From Streptomyces qinglanensis (GTDB lineage: Bacteria; Actinomycetota; Actinomycetes; Streptomycetales; Streptomycetaceae): a DNA stretch of 64,000 bases. The DNA lies in assembly GCF_900111245.1 (NCBI RefSeq), contig NZ_FOGO01000017.1, positions 108,523 through 172,522 of the forward strand. Direction: 5' to 3'. A program made the position numbers and the translations under genes. The notes below the pieces were generated by a model. The model searched no databases, was not told where the DNA came from, and saw nothing but the letters and a program-made list of their open reading frames with translations. Shown piece after piece: positions 53,148-61,346 of this stretch. Positions within the stretch are counted from its first letter, which is position 1. Every line of letters begins with the position of its first letter.

Positions 53148-53163
53148 AGGAGAGGACACCCCC

Positions 53164-53931
53164 ATGTCTCGTGGCCTTCACGCCCGTAATCCGTTCAGCG
53201 CCCGCCGCCTCCGGCTCTCGGTCGCCCTCGCCGCCGGCGGTGCGGGCATCGCCGCCCCCCTGCTGGTCGCCGGCAGCGCGCAGGCCGCCCCGGCACAGGT
53301 GCAGGAGCAGGCGCAGTCCGCACGGTCCGGCGCCGCCGCGCAGGTGAAGACCGAGCAGGAGCCCAGCTCCTACACCGTCGTCAGCGGCGACACCCTGTAC
53401 CGGATCGCCCTGGACCACGACATCGAGGGCGGCTGGAACACCCTCTACGAGGCCAACAAGAAGACCGTCGGCGGCGACCCGGACCTGATCCTGCCCGGCC
53501 AGAAGCTGACGCTGGACACCGCCTCGAAGCCCGCCGAGAACAGCGACGCAACGCCCGAGCGCGCCGACCGCAGCTCGGCCGAGCGCACCGGCGGCGTGCA
53601 CAAGACCCAGTCGACCGACCTGGACGGCTGGATCAACGAGGCGCTGGCCATCATGAAGCAGCACGGCATCCCCGGCACCTACAACGGCATCCACCGCAAC
53701 ATCATCCGGGAGTCCGGTGGCGACCCCAACGCCATCAACAACTGGGACATCAACGCCCAGAACGGCACGCCCTCCATCGGCCTGCTCCAGGTGATCAAGC
53801 CGACCTTCGACTCCTTCCACGTCGAGGGCACCGCCTACGACCAGCGGGACCCGGTCGCCAACATCGTCGCGGCCTGCAACTACGCAGCCAACCGCTACGG
53901 CTCGATCGACAACGTGAACGGCCCCTACTGA
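53164..53931 (+). CDS. Secreted LysM protein with transglycosylase-like domain
   Basis: A 255-residue cell-wall protein. The signal peptide (about 1-42) is basic then hydrophobic and ends AQAA. A LysM module (about 69-117: YTVVSGDTLYRIALDHDIEG through LPGQKLTLD) binds peptidoglycan; an Ala/Glu-rich linker leads to a lysozyme-fold domain (about 148-255) with the catalytic Glu in RNIIRESGGDPNAINNWD and a closing NYAANRYGSIDNV. It probably cuts glycan strands during growth or spore germination. Its leader is a c-di-AMP riboswitch. It is a paralogue of the truncated gene at 63616. Confidence 0.94.
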   Translation: MSRGLHARNPFSARRLRLSVALAAGGAGIAAPLLVAGSAQAAPAQVQEQAQSARSGAAAQVKTEQEPSSYTVVSGDTLYRIALDHDIEGGWNTLYEANKKTVGGDPDLILPGQKLTLDTASKPAENSDATPERADRSSAERTGGVHKTQSTDLDGWINEALAIMKQHGIPGTYNGIHRNIIRESGGDPNAINNWDINAQNGTPSIGLLQVIKPTFDSFHVEGTAYDQRDPVANIVAACNYAANRYGSIDNVNGPY

Positions 53932-53946
53932 GCCGAAGCACCCACG

Positions 53947-53987
53947 CGGCGACTGCCCGCCACCCTCGCGGTGGCGGGCAGTCGCCG
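53947..53987 (+). terminator. Strong terminator after the LysM gene
   Basis: A perfect 18-bp stem (CGGCGACTGCCCGCCACC and complement) with a 5-nt loop starts 15 bp after the stop. Confidence 0.9.
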
Positions 53988-54164
53988 TCTCGGCATCACC
54001 GTCCGGCGGGCCACCGGCGGGAGCGCTCTCCCCCGCCCCCGCTCCGGTCGCCGTGCGCACCATGACGCGCACCCTCCGTCTCCCGCCCGCCGCGTCGCGG
54101 GCGGCATTCACCCGAACGCCGCTTTCCTCTGGCGCGGGTACGCCCGAATGGCCACCGTCGAGCC

Positions 54165-56270
54165 ATGAGCGAGAACAGAAATCTTGTGAGCGTGATAACG
54201 CCCGCTTACAATGCACTGCCCTGTATCGAGCGCTGTGTCGAATCGGTCGCACACCAGTCTTTCGGCCCCGGCCCTACCGAGATGATTGTCGTGGACGACG
54301 GCTCGACCGACGGCACCTCCGCCGTTCTGGACCGGCTGGCCGCAGAGCATCCGACCCTTCTGCGGGTGATCCATCAGGAGAACTCCGGAAGCCCTTCGGG
54401 TCCACGTAATCTCGGTCTGGACCTCGCGAGCGGTCGGTACGTCTTCTTTCTCGATGCGGACGACTATCTGGCCCCCGAAGCCCTCCAACGGCTCACGACT
54501 GCGGCCGAGGTGAACGAATCCGACGTCGTACTCGGCCGAATGGCCTCGCGGGGACGCCGGGTGCCGCGCTCCATGTTCCGCGCGAACCAGGCCGATGCCG
54601 ACCTGTTCACCTCCCGCGTCTACTGGGCGCTTTCCGCACAGAAACTCTTCCGCAAAGAGCTGCTCGACCGGCTGCAGTTGCGCTTCGACACCGGGCTGCG
54701 GATCGGCGAGGACCAGCCCTTCACCGCACTCGCCTACTTGCGGGCCCGCCGCATCTCGGTGGTCGCCGACTACGACTGCTACTACCTGGTCCGCCGCCCG
54801 GACGGACGGCATCTGACCGCGACGGGCAGCACCGAGCCGGTCCTCGATGCGCTGCACCGCGTCTGCGAGTTGCTGCGCACCGAACTTCCACCCGGGCAGC
54901 AGCGCGACGCCCTGCTGGAGCGGCACTTCGCCGTCGAGCTCCGGGACGTCTTCCGGTTCCTCGGCCGGGAGACGGATCCGGCCGTCCAGCAGCATGAGTT
55001 CGCCCGTGTGCAGCGGCTTCTGGCCCGGCACGAACACGACTCCTTCTGGCACCGGCTGGCCCCCGTCCAGCGCCTGCGCTGCCATCTGGCCCGGCACGGG
55101 CATCTCGGTGAACTCCTCTCCCACACGCTGTCCGCCGATGCGCACATGCCGTTCAGCGTCCACATCTCCCGGGGAAGGGCGCTGGCCCAGTACCCACCGC
55201 GCGGGGAACCCGGGGAACTCACAGGACGCGGGGAACGCGAAGGACGCAGGGAACACGAGGAACACAGAGAACACAGAGAGCACGGGGAACACGGGGAACA
55301 CGGCACCGACGGTCCGGCCGCGTGCTTCGACGTGACGGACCGCCTCGCGCTCAACCACCACGTCTCCCACTTCTCCTGCACCGGCACCCGGCTGCGGCTG
55401 ACCGGACGCGCACGTCTGGAGCAGGCCGGGCCCGCCGACCGGCAGACAGCGGAGGTCTTCCTGCAGCACCGGCACGAGCCGTGGCGACGCCATGCGCGGA
55501 CCCGTCTGGCGGGCGAGTTCTTCGAGGCGGACCTGGATCTCCTCGGCGGGCCGGGCGGCGACGGCGGGCCGCCGGCCGACGGCTGCTGGGATCTGTATCT
55601 GAGCCTGACGGTGAACGGGCTGGTCAGAACTGTCCGGCTGGGCAGCCGACGCGATCAGGACGCCGGACGCTGCCCGTTCACCTACCTGGCCGACGACGGC
55701 GAGGGCGGCATCCGTACCGTCAGGCTGTACGCCACCGCCTACGGCAACCTGACCCTGCGCCTGGAGCACGTCCCGGCGGCACGGCTGAGCGCAGAACTGC
55801 GCCTGGATGTGGAGGCACCCGTCTGGTGCGGTCCGGTCCTGCGCCTGCACGGCACCACCAACCTCATCACCCCTCCGACGGGCAGCGTCCTCGTACAGCT
55901 GGCCTCCCGCAGCGGCGCCGCGGACTTCCCCCTGGTGATCGAGGACGACGGCCGGTTCTCGGTGGAACTGCCCCTGGACGTCCTGTCCTCGGGGCGATGG
56001 GCCGCCGCGCTGCGGATCGCCGCGGCCAACTGGCAGCACACCCGGCCCCTGCGGCAACCTGTCCTGCCGGGCGGCGGGGCACGCTGGCGCCGGAGTCTCG
56101 TGCCCAGATACGCCAAGCCCGTGGCCGGCGATCCGCTGACGCTGCGCGTGGACCGGGTGCGCCCCGCCCGCGGACTGCGCCGCCGGCTCGCGCAGCCGAC
56201 GGCGCTTCCGGCCGGGCCCTCCGGGCACCGGGCCGAAGGAGCGGGCCCGAGCGGTCAGGAAGCCGCCTGA
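54165..56270 (+). CDS. GT2-family glycosyltransferase with beta-rich C-terminal half
   Basis: A 701-residue protein. Residues 5-230 are a GT-A transferase: SVITPAYNALPCIERCVESV, the nucleotide-binding VVDDGSTDGT, and the metal-binding DXD-type FFLDADDYL; IGEDQPFTA supplies the probable catalytic base. Residues 230-340 are helical; about 347-379 is a charged tandem-repeat linker (GEH/REH triplets); residues 385-660 are beta-rich. The layout resembles glycosyl- or phosphosugar-transferases that decorate wall polymers in Gram-positives. No signal or membrane helix. A lone gene framed by terminators. Confidence 0.85.
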   Translation: MSENRNLVSVITPAYNALPCIERCVESVAHQSFGPGPTEMIVVDDGSTDGTSAVLDRLAAEHPTLLRVIHQENSGSPSGPRNLGLDLASGRYVFFLDADDYLAPEALQRLTTAAEVNESDVVLGRMASRGRRVPRSMFRANQADADLFTSRVYWALSAQKLFRKELLDRLQLRFDTGLRIGEDQPFTALAYLRARRISVVADYDCYYLVRRPDGRHLTATGSTEPVLDALHRVCELLRTELPPGQQRDALLERHFAVELRDVFRFLGRETDPAVQQHEFARVQRLLARHEHDSFWHRLAPVQRLRCHLARHGHLGELLSHTLSADAHMPFSVHISRGRALAQYPPRGEPGELTGRGEREGRREHEEHREHREHGEHGEHGTDGPAACFDVTDRLALNHHVSHFSCTGTRLRLTGRARLEQAGPADRQTAEVFLQHRHEPWRRHARTRLAGEFFEADLDLLGGPGGDGGPPADGCWDLYLSLTVNGLVRTVRLGSRRDQDAGRCPFTYLADDGEGGIRTVRLYATAYGNLTLRLEHVPAARLSAELRLDVEAPVWCGPVLRLHGTTNLITPPTGSVLVQLASRSGAADFPLVIEDDGRFSVELPLDVLSSGRWAAALRIAAANWQHTRPLRQPVLPGGGARWRRSLVPRYAKPVAGDPLTLRVDRVRPARGLRRRLAQPTALPAGPSGHRAEGAGPSGQEAA
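55204..55302 (+). repeat. Eleven 9-bp tandem repeats inside the GT2 gene
   Basis: Eleven in-frame 9-bp units of consensus GGGAACACG encode three-residue repeats (GEP, GEL, TGR, GER, EGR, REH, EEH, REH, REH, GEH, GEH). Because each unit is a codon multiple, copy-number change would lengthen or shorten the linker without a frameshift. Confidence 0.9.
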
Positions 56271-56287
56271 CCCCGGTGCCCGAGCGT

Positions 56288-56317
56288 GCACGCGGGCGGT
56301 CGCGCGCGCCCGCGTGC
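56288..56317. terminator. Bidirectional terminator between GT2 and hydrolase genes
   Basis: A perfect 11-bp stem (GCACGCGGGCG and complement, 8-nt loop) lies between two convergent stops. Confidence 0.75.
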
Positions 56318-56332
56318 GGTCCGTCCGCCGGG

Positions 56333-57592
56333 CTACGGCGTGTGGAAGTCCACCTCCGGATTCTTCCGCGAGGGACCGTCCAGCAGCGGGGCCGGGAGCC
56401 CGCGCAGTTGCCGGTCGAAGAAGGCCGTCACATACCGGGTGGTGATCTCCCCGGACCGCTTTCCGGACAGCGGCGCCTCGGGGTCGGTGATCCCGGCCTG
56501 GCCGCCCAGGATCGGCAGGTCGATGAAGGTGAAGTGCCCGGAACCGGCCACTGTGAGCCAGCGCTTCCAGCCGTGCAGGCGGTGCCAGGTCCGCGGCCAC
56601 GTCGGGTCGGCCGCGTGCGGAGTGTGGCCCTTCCGGGTGCCGAGCATGAGCGTCGGCCGGCCCAGTCCCGCCCGCGGCACGGGCTCGAAGAAGGTGCCGT
56701 CCAGGTTCGCGGCGGCCCGGATCCGGCGGTCGGTGCCCGCCGCCACCGCTGCCGCGTTGCCGCCGAGTGAGTGACCGGCGGCGCCGATACGGTGAGGATC
56801 GATCAGGGCCGCCCAGCGGGCGGCCCTGCGCCCCGTGCCGCTCTGCGCTCCCTTCCCCGCACCGGTCAGCCTGTCGACGGCGAACGAGATGTCGGCTGCC
56901 CGGTCGCGCGCCGCCCGGGCCAGCCGCTTCTTCTCGCCCTCGTCGGTCGGCGCGTCCTCGACGATCCCGCATGCGACACAGGTGAGCGTGCGGCGGCCGG
57001 GCAGTCCGGTGAAGGTCGTGCCGAAGGACTCGTAGGCGTGGTCGAGCAGGGCGACGAGAAAGCCCTGGGAGGCGAGTTCCTCCGCGAGCGTGGTGAGCGT
57101 CGCGCGGTGCAGCGTGAACCCCGGCGAGAGCACGACCAGCGGATGCTTCCCCGGGGCCGGTCGGGCCCCCGGGCGGGCGTTCGTGCGCACCGAGGCGAGC
57201 CGGTCCGCGGGGAAGGACGTGTCGAGCTTCAGCCCCTTCAGCAGTAGTTCCGCCTCCTCGGCCGACAGGTACCGCGCGCTGTCACCGCGGCCGCCGCTGC
57301 GCCGGGCCGGGTAGAAGACCGATGCCATCAGTCGGCGCGGGCCCGCGGAGGGCACCCAGGGGTCGCGGCGCTCCGCGTCGGTGAGTTGCAGCGTGTCGCG
57401 TCCGACCGCCCAGCGGCCCGTGGGCCGGGGGACGGACAACCGGTCGGCGCGGTTCGCGGCTGCGGCGGCGGTCGTCCGGCCGGCGTGCGCGCCGCCCGCC
57501 GGGGCCCCTTCGGCGGGGGCGCAGGCAGTGGCCGCGGGGGCGAGCAGAGCGGCGGCCAGCAGGGTGGCCGCCGCACGGTGTGTACGGATCAT
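56333..57592 (-). CDS. Lipoprotein alpha/beta hydrolase, PAF-acetylhydrolase-like
   Basis: A 419-residue esterase or lipase. The signal peptide ends at PAATAC, a lipobox, so Cys about 24 should be lipid-modified and the enzyme held on the outer membrane face. The fold has the nucleophile elbow GHSLGG, the acid in AANLDGTFFEP and the base His in AGSGHFTFIDLP, the order of the PAF-AH p-II-like/DLH group. LASQGFLVALLDHAYESFG is the usual strand before the elbow. Substrate unknown. ATG 57592; a hairpin at 57752-57778 lies 160 bp upstream. Confidence 0.88.
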   Translation of the reverse strand: MIRTHRAAATLLAAALLAPAATACAPAEGAPAGGAHAGRTTAAAAANRADRLSVPRPTGRWAVGRDTLQLTDAERRDPWVPSAGPRRLMASVFYPARRSGGRGDSARYLSAEEAELLLKGLKLDTSFPADRLASVRTNARPGARPAPGKHPLVVLSPGFTLHRATLTTLAEELASQGFLVALLDHAYESFGTTFTGLPGRRTLTCVACGIVEDAPTDEGEKKRLARAARDRAADISFAVDRLTGAGKGAQSGTGRRAARWAALIDPHRIGAAGHSLGGNAAAVAAGTDRRIRAAANLDGTFFEPVPRAGLGRPTLMLGTRKGHTPHAADPTWPRTWHRLHGWKRWLTVAGSGHFTFIDLPILGGQAGITDPEAPLSGKRSGEITTRYVTAFFDRQLRGLPAPLLDGPSRKNPEVDFHTP

Positions 57593-57751
57593 GTCCCGCA
57601 GCGTAGGAACCCGCCCACCGCGCCCGGCACCCGCGAAAGCCGGTGCCGACCCTGCACTTTCGGCAGATGCGGCGCGGGCGGGGAAGAAGCCGCGGCCGGA
57701 GACCCGCAGCGGTGCCGTGGCGGTGCGTCCCGGAGTCCGGACCTGGGGAGC

Positions 57752-57778
57752 GCGTGCCTGCCCTCTTGGCAGGCACGC
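57752..57778. terminator. Hairpin upstream of the hydrolase gene
   Basis: A perfect 11-bp stem (GCGTGCCTGCC and complement) with loop CTCTT lies between the hydrolase start and the small ORF at 57833. It could insulate the two or form part of a leader. No gene obviously ends at it. Confidence 0.45.
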
Positions 57779-57832
57779 CGCCGCACGGCAGGGTGAACCG
57801 CGCCCACCCGTCCCCCACTTCGGAGTGCGCGC

Positions 57833-58042
57833 ATGAAGACGACGAACGGCGCTCCCCGCATCCCCGCCGCCCGGCAGCGTGGGACCGCGGGAGGGAAGCG
57901 CAGCGCCGCCGCCGTCGTGACCGGGGCCTTCGCTCTGGTCGTCGGGCTTCGACCCCGACGGCTGAGCGCGGGCCGGGACTCGCCGCAGCACACCGGGTAC
58001 GCCGAGGCGGCAGTGCGCCTCTTCCGGCACACGGCCCGGTGA
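57833..58042 (+). CDS. Possible small protein, unrecognised
   Basis: A 69-codon frame from ATG 57833 to a TGA that directly abuts a strong terminator (58043), which argues that a transcript ends here. It has a basic N-terminus and a short hydrophobic stretch (SAAAVVTGAFALVVG) followed by an Arg-rich tail, so it could be a small membrane-associated peptide. The ribosome site is weak (GGAG 9-12 nt upstream). I do not recognise it. It could equally be chance, with the terminator serving only the convergent Roadblock operon. Confidence 0.35.
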   Translation: MKTTNGAPRIPAARQRGTAGGKRSAAAVVTGAFALVVGLRPRRLSAGRDSPQHTGYAEAAVRLFRHTAR

Positions 58043-58083
58043 GGGAGCCGGCAGGCGGGCACCTCGCCCGCCTGCCGGCTCCC
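58043..58083. terminator. Strong bidirectional terminator
   Basis: A perfect 18-bp stem (58043-58060 and 58066-58083) with loop ACCTC. It sits right after the small ORF stop and 82 bp beyond the end of the minus-strand Roadblock operon. Confidence 0.88.
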
Positions 58084-58164
58084 CTGTGCATCGCCCGCCG
58101 GGGCGTCCCGGGCACCCGGACCGCCGGGCGAGTCCCTGCCCCCGGCAGCGGTGGGCAGAGCAGC

Positions 58165-58539
58165 TCAGACCTCCAGGTTCGCCTCGATCCGCCGCAACTG
58201 GTGCCGTGCCATGGCGAGGTTGGCCTTGCCTGCGTCCAACGCGATGTAGAGGAAGAGCCCGTTGCCGCTCTTGGCCCGCAGCAGGCGGATCAGGTGGTAC
58301 TGATTGCTGAGGGTGATCAGGATGTCCTCGATCTCGTCCTTGATGCCCAGGTGCTCCATCGTGCGCAACTTGGACCGCACGACATCCGTGTTCCCTGCGG
58401 CGGCGACCTCGAGGTCGAAGTCCTTGCCCCCGCCGAGGGTTCCCAGAGCCATACCGCTGGTGTAGTCGACCAGGGCCACCCCGATCGTGCCGTCGATGCT
58501 GCTCATCGCTTCCTTGAGGGAAGCATCGGTGTTCGACAT
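58165..58539 (-). CDS. Roadblock/LC7 domain protein
   Basis: A 124-residue single-domain protein of the Roadblock/LC7 fold: SLKEAMSSIDGTIGVALVDY, the TSGMALGTLGGG turn, LDLEV-type helix 2 with AAAGNTDVVRSKLRTM, and YHLIRLLRAKSGNGLFLYIA followed by ANLAMARHQLRRIEANL. Such proteins dimerise and usually regulate small Ras-like GTPases (MglB, CvnB), but no GTPase gene is here. It is last of a four-gene minus-strand operon, 122 bp after the preceding Roadblock gene. It is a clear paralogue of the split protein encoded at 60385-60960. Confidence 0.9.
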   Translation of the reverse strand: MSNTDASLKEAMSSIDGTIGVALVDYTSGMALGTLGGGKDFDLEVAAAGNTDVVRSKLRTMEHLGIKDEIEDILITLSNQYHLIRLLRAKSGNGLFLYIALDAGKANLAMARHQLRRIEANLEV

Positions 58540-58661
58540 GGTGTCCTGTTGTCCTTTCGTCGGTGCGTTGATCGACCCGGTGCGCTTCGTCCGGTGCGCT
58601 TCGTCCGGTGTGCGTCGTGCGGGCGGTCCGGGGGGTCGTCCGGTGCGTGCTGCGGTGGCCG

Positions 58662-59168
58662 TCACTCCGGAGCCGGGGCGTTGCGGCGGCGGCGTTCCAG
58701 CGGGAGACGGCGGCGTTCCAGTGGCGGCCGGTGCTCGGGCGACGGGCGGTCCCCGACCGGGTGCGGAGCCGCCGGACCCTGGACGGCGGCCACGAGTGCG
58801 CCGATCCGCGCGGCCGTACGGCGCCCCTCCAGATGCAGTCGGCCGACATTGATCCGGTCGTCCGCGAGCAGCGTCAGCACCGCGGACGACCCGGCCGCGT
58901 ACGTGGCGACGTACCCGAGTTCCCCGTGGATCAGCAGTTCGCGGAAGGCGCCGCGTGCCGTGGCCTCGTTCATCCGGAAGGCCAGGCCGAGCGCGGCGGC
59001 GGTGAGCGCGGCCAGCGGCTCCGCCTCCGGGCGTTCCCCCGTCCGCGCCGGCGCCATGTCCTCGGCCAGGACGAAGCCGTCCACGGTCGCCGCCAACGCG
59101 CCGGCGACCTGCGGAACCCGGGCCCGCAGCCCACGCAGTTCCTCGCCCACGCTCTGCTCCGCCGCCAT
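58662..59168 (-). CDS. Roadblock/LC7-like protein with C-terminal repeat tail
   Basis: A 168-residue protein. Residues 5-130 follow a Roadblock pattern of the actinobacterial type (ALAATVDGFVLAEDMAPART, EPLAALTAAALGLA, GYVATYAAGSSAVLTLLADD, NVGRLHLEGRRTAARI). The last 30 residues are proline/arginine-rich with a duplicated PLERRR element. ATG 59168 has a GGAGAG ribosome site; a GTG at 59210 overlapping the upstream stop is an alternative that would add 14 basic residues. It follows the PATAN-like gene closely, so they are cotranscribed. Confidence 0.8.
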   Translation of the reverse strand: MAAEQSVGEELRGLRARVPQVAGALAATVDGFVLAEDMAPARTGERPEAEPLAALTAAALGLAFRMNEATARGAFRELLIHGELGYVATYAAGSSAVLTLLADDRINVGRLHLEGRRTAARIGALVAAVQGPAAPHPVGDRPSPEHRPPLERRRLPLERRRRNAPAPE

Positions 59169-59206
59169 GAGCACTCTCCTCTCGGCCCGCTGCCGGAATC
59201 CCTTGA

Positions 59207-60385
59207 TCACAATGCCTCCAGCGCGTCCCGCAGCCGGCGCAGCAGGGCGATGTCCGGCTCCGCGAACACCGGCCCCGGTGGTCCGGAAGGAGGCGCCCCA
59301 CCAGTGGTGGCCCCGGTGTCCGCGTCCGGGAACCGGCCTCCCGGGCGCGGACACCGGTCGGGCACACCTGCCGCCGAGCGGTCGTGCGGCGCCGGGGCCA
59401 CCAGACCGGCAGCGGCCAACCGGCGCAGTTCCACGAGTGTGTGGAAGGCGGGCCGCCCGAGTGCGCGGGCGATGTCCGTCGCGGTGCGGATGCCGTCGGC
59501 CAACTCCAGGATCCGAAGCTGCCGGTCCGGCACGGCTCGCAGCCGGCTGCTCTGCCCGGGCGCCGAGGCGGACCGCACCTGCCGTCCGGTCGGATGCGGT
59601 TGCGCACCCTGCGGCGGCCCACCGGTCCGCGCCGTCGGATCGGCCGGATCCCCGGGCGGGGCAGCGGCGCCGGCCGGCACGGGCGGCAGGACGTCCAGGC
59701 GCGCGTCGGGCCAGATGCGGTCCAGGAAGGCCAGCCGACGCACGGTCTCGCGCTCCACCACCAGCGGCACGACGCCCCCGCAGGCGCCGAGCCAGTGCCG
59801 TACCCCGTGCCGGAATCTGCCGGGCCCGCCGCCGGGCGCCAGCACGAAGAAGGCCGCGTCGTACAGCGCGACGCCCCGGCACAGTTCCAGTACCCCGGCG
59901 GGGACCCGGCCGGAGGCCACCAGGTGCCACGTCCCCCCGCCGTCCCGCCCCGCCTCGGTCATCGCCGCCTCCCAGCACGCCCGGGAGAGGGCGCAGCCCC
60001 GGCTGAGCAGGATCTCCAGCCCCGTGGCCGCCGAACTCTCCGCGTGCACGATGTGGCCGTCGACGAGGAAGAGAGTGCCCCCCGCACGGGTGAAGGCACC
60101 GGTGGCGCGCTCGGCCGCGAGCCGGTGCAGCGTCGAGGGGGTCGGCGAGGAGACCGGCGTCGTGGGAACGCGGAACGGCACGGTGCCCGCGTATGCGGCA
60201 CCGGGACACGCGGTGCCGTGCGGCACCGGGATGCGTGGCGCGGGAGCGGCCATGCCGTGCGGCGGCGCAAGGCCCGGTAACGGGCGCGGCGGGTCCTCCG
60301 GCGTACGGTTCCTGCGCTCTCCCCCGCCTCCGGCCGGTTCGGGGCCGGAGCGCGGCCGGGGCTCCGGGGCCGGGACCGCTCCCAT
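59207..60385 (-). CDS. PATAN/DUF4388-like protein with winged-helix region
   Basis: A 392-residue protein without enzymatic motifs. About 80 proline/arginine-rich residues come first. Residues about 82-205 resemble a PATAN/DUF4388 unit (ERATGAFTRAGGTLFLVDGH, IVHAESSAATGLEILL, then a helical part with HGVRHWLG). A proline-rich linker follows. Residues about 300-345 (RQLRILELADGIRTATDIAR, ELRRLAAAGLV) look like a winged helix. The tail is disordered with an acidic C-terminal helix. Its ATG overlaps the stop of the upstream Roadblock gene (TGATG), so translation is coupled. A DNA-linked effector of the Roadblock proteins is the inference. Confidence 0.75.
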   Translation of the reverse strand: MGAVPAPEPRPRSGPEPAGGGGERRNRTPEDPPRPLPGLAPPHGMAAPAPRIPVPHGTACPGAAYAGTVPFRVPTTPVSSPTPSTLHRLAAERATGAFTRAGGTLFLVDGHIVHAESSAATGLEILLSRGCALSRACWEAAMTEAGRDGGGTWHLVASGRVPAGVLELCRGVALYDAAFFVLAPGGGPGRFRHGVRHWLGACGGVVPLVVERETVRRLAFLDRIWPDARLDVLPPVPAGAAAPPGDPADPTARTGGPPQGAQPHPTGRQVRSASAPGQSSRLRAVPDRQLRILELADGIRTATDIARALGRPAFHTLVELRRLAAAGLVAPAPHDRSAAGVPDRCPRPGGRFPDADTGATTGGAPPSGPPGPVFAEPDIALLRRLRDALEAL

Positions 60386-60960
60386 CAGAGCACCATCCGG
60401 CCTGCGATCTCCGCCAGCCGTATCCGGGCCAGCGCGAGATTGCCCTCGTCCCGGGCGAGCCACAGGTGGAGGAAGAGCGTGCCGTCCAGGGCGCCGGTCA
60501 CGAACCGCAGGAGGTGGTAGCTGTCGCTGTTCGTCGCGATGATGTCCTCGACAGCCGGCACCGCGCCGCCGCGGTGCGCCGCGGAATCGGAGAGGTCCGG
60601 GGTGCCGGGAGGGACGGGAGGGGACAGATGTCCGGAGGTGGCGTCCGGGTCGCCGGGACCCGGGCTCGGGCCACTGCCGGGAGAGCCTGCCCGAGGAGCG
60701 TGCGGAGCCTGCGGAGGCGTACCGGGGGCCGGCGCCGCGGGATCGCCCGGGGTGCCGAGCGTGGAGAGCGGGCCGAGGGAGCGGTACTCGGCCACCATTC
60801 TGGCCAGCTCGGCCGTCTCGCAGGCGGCCGCCTCGTGGTCCCCGCCGGGCGGCTCCCCGGCGACCCCGAGCGACAGTCCGCTGATCCAGTCCACCACCGC
60901 GGCACAGCGAGCGCCGGGCAATCGCATCGCCTCCAGGAGGCACTCATCGATTCCGGGCAC
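60385..60960 (-). CDS. Roadblock/LC7 domain protein split by a proline-rich insertion
   Basis: A 191-residue protein. Residues 5-61 (ECLLEAMRLPGARCAAVVDW, ISGLSLGVAGE, ETAELARMVAEYRSL) and 136-190 (AVEDIIATNSDSYHLLRFVT, GTLFLHLWLARDEGNLALAR) align with the two halves of the 124-residue Roadblock protein at 58165. Between them is an insertion of about 75 residues, rich in Pro, Gly, Ser and Asp, placed in the loop between helix 2 and strand 3. GTG 60960 is chosen for its GGGGAGAG ribosome site. It is the first gene of the operon. Confidence 0.78.
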   Translation of the reverse strand: MPGIDECLLEAMRLPGARCAAVVDWISGLSLGVAGEPPGGDHEAAACETAELARMVAEYRSLGPLSTLGTPGDPAAPAPGTPPQAPHAPRAGSPGSGPSPGPGDPDATSGHLSPPVPPGTPDLSDSAAHRGGAVPAVEDIIATNSDSYHLLRFVTGALDGTLFLHLWLARDEGNLALARIRLAEIAGRMVL

Positions 60961-61346
60961 GCTGCTCTCCCCTCCCCGGCACACCACATCGCCGCCGAAC
61001 CCGCCCGGCCACGGACAGTGAGGCTCACACTACGCATGTGCACGGCACAGCAGCGCGCGTTCCGGCATTTTCCCGGGGAACATGCCAAGACCGCCCCGAA
61101 GTTGACCAAACCTCTTCGAGTAAAGGCCATTTGAGCGCTACTTCTGATCGAATTAGATCGAGTCTCCGGGCATGCGGAATGGCCGACTCGACCCGCCCCG
61201 CACGGGAATGCCCTGGATCCACGCTGTACGTCTCAGGCGGTGCGGACCGCGACGCCCCGGACGAGCCGGAGCCGCGGACAGCTCCTGCGCGCGCCCCCGC
61301 CCACCGACAGGCCGGAAACCGGGTGCAGGCCGTACCCGGGCCGCAC
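60961..61346. other. 386-bp region with the Roadblock operon promoter
   Basis: Between the start of the Roadblock operon and the end of the MFS gene, both on the minus strand. The part from about 61070 to 61165 is A/T-richer and should hold the operon promoter. A 7-bp inverted repeat TCGAGTC/GACTCGA (61158-61164 and 61185-61191) may end the MFS transcript or serve as an operator. No gene seen. Confidence 0.4.

Noticed and set aside
58165..60960. Streptomyces conservon (cvn) operon
   Set aside because: Only Roadblock-type members are present. The CvnA-like kinase, DUF742 protein and GTPase are absent, so the name would be misleading.
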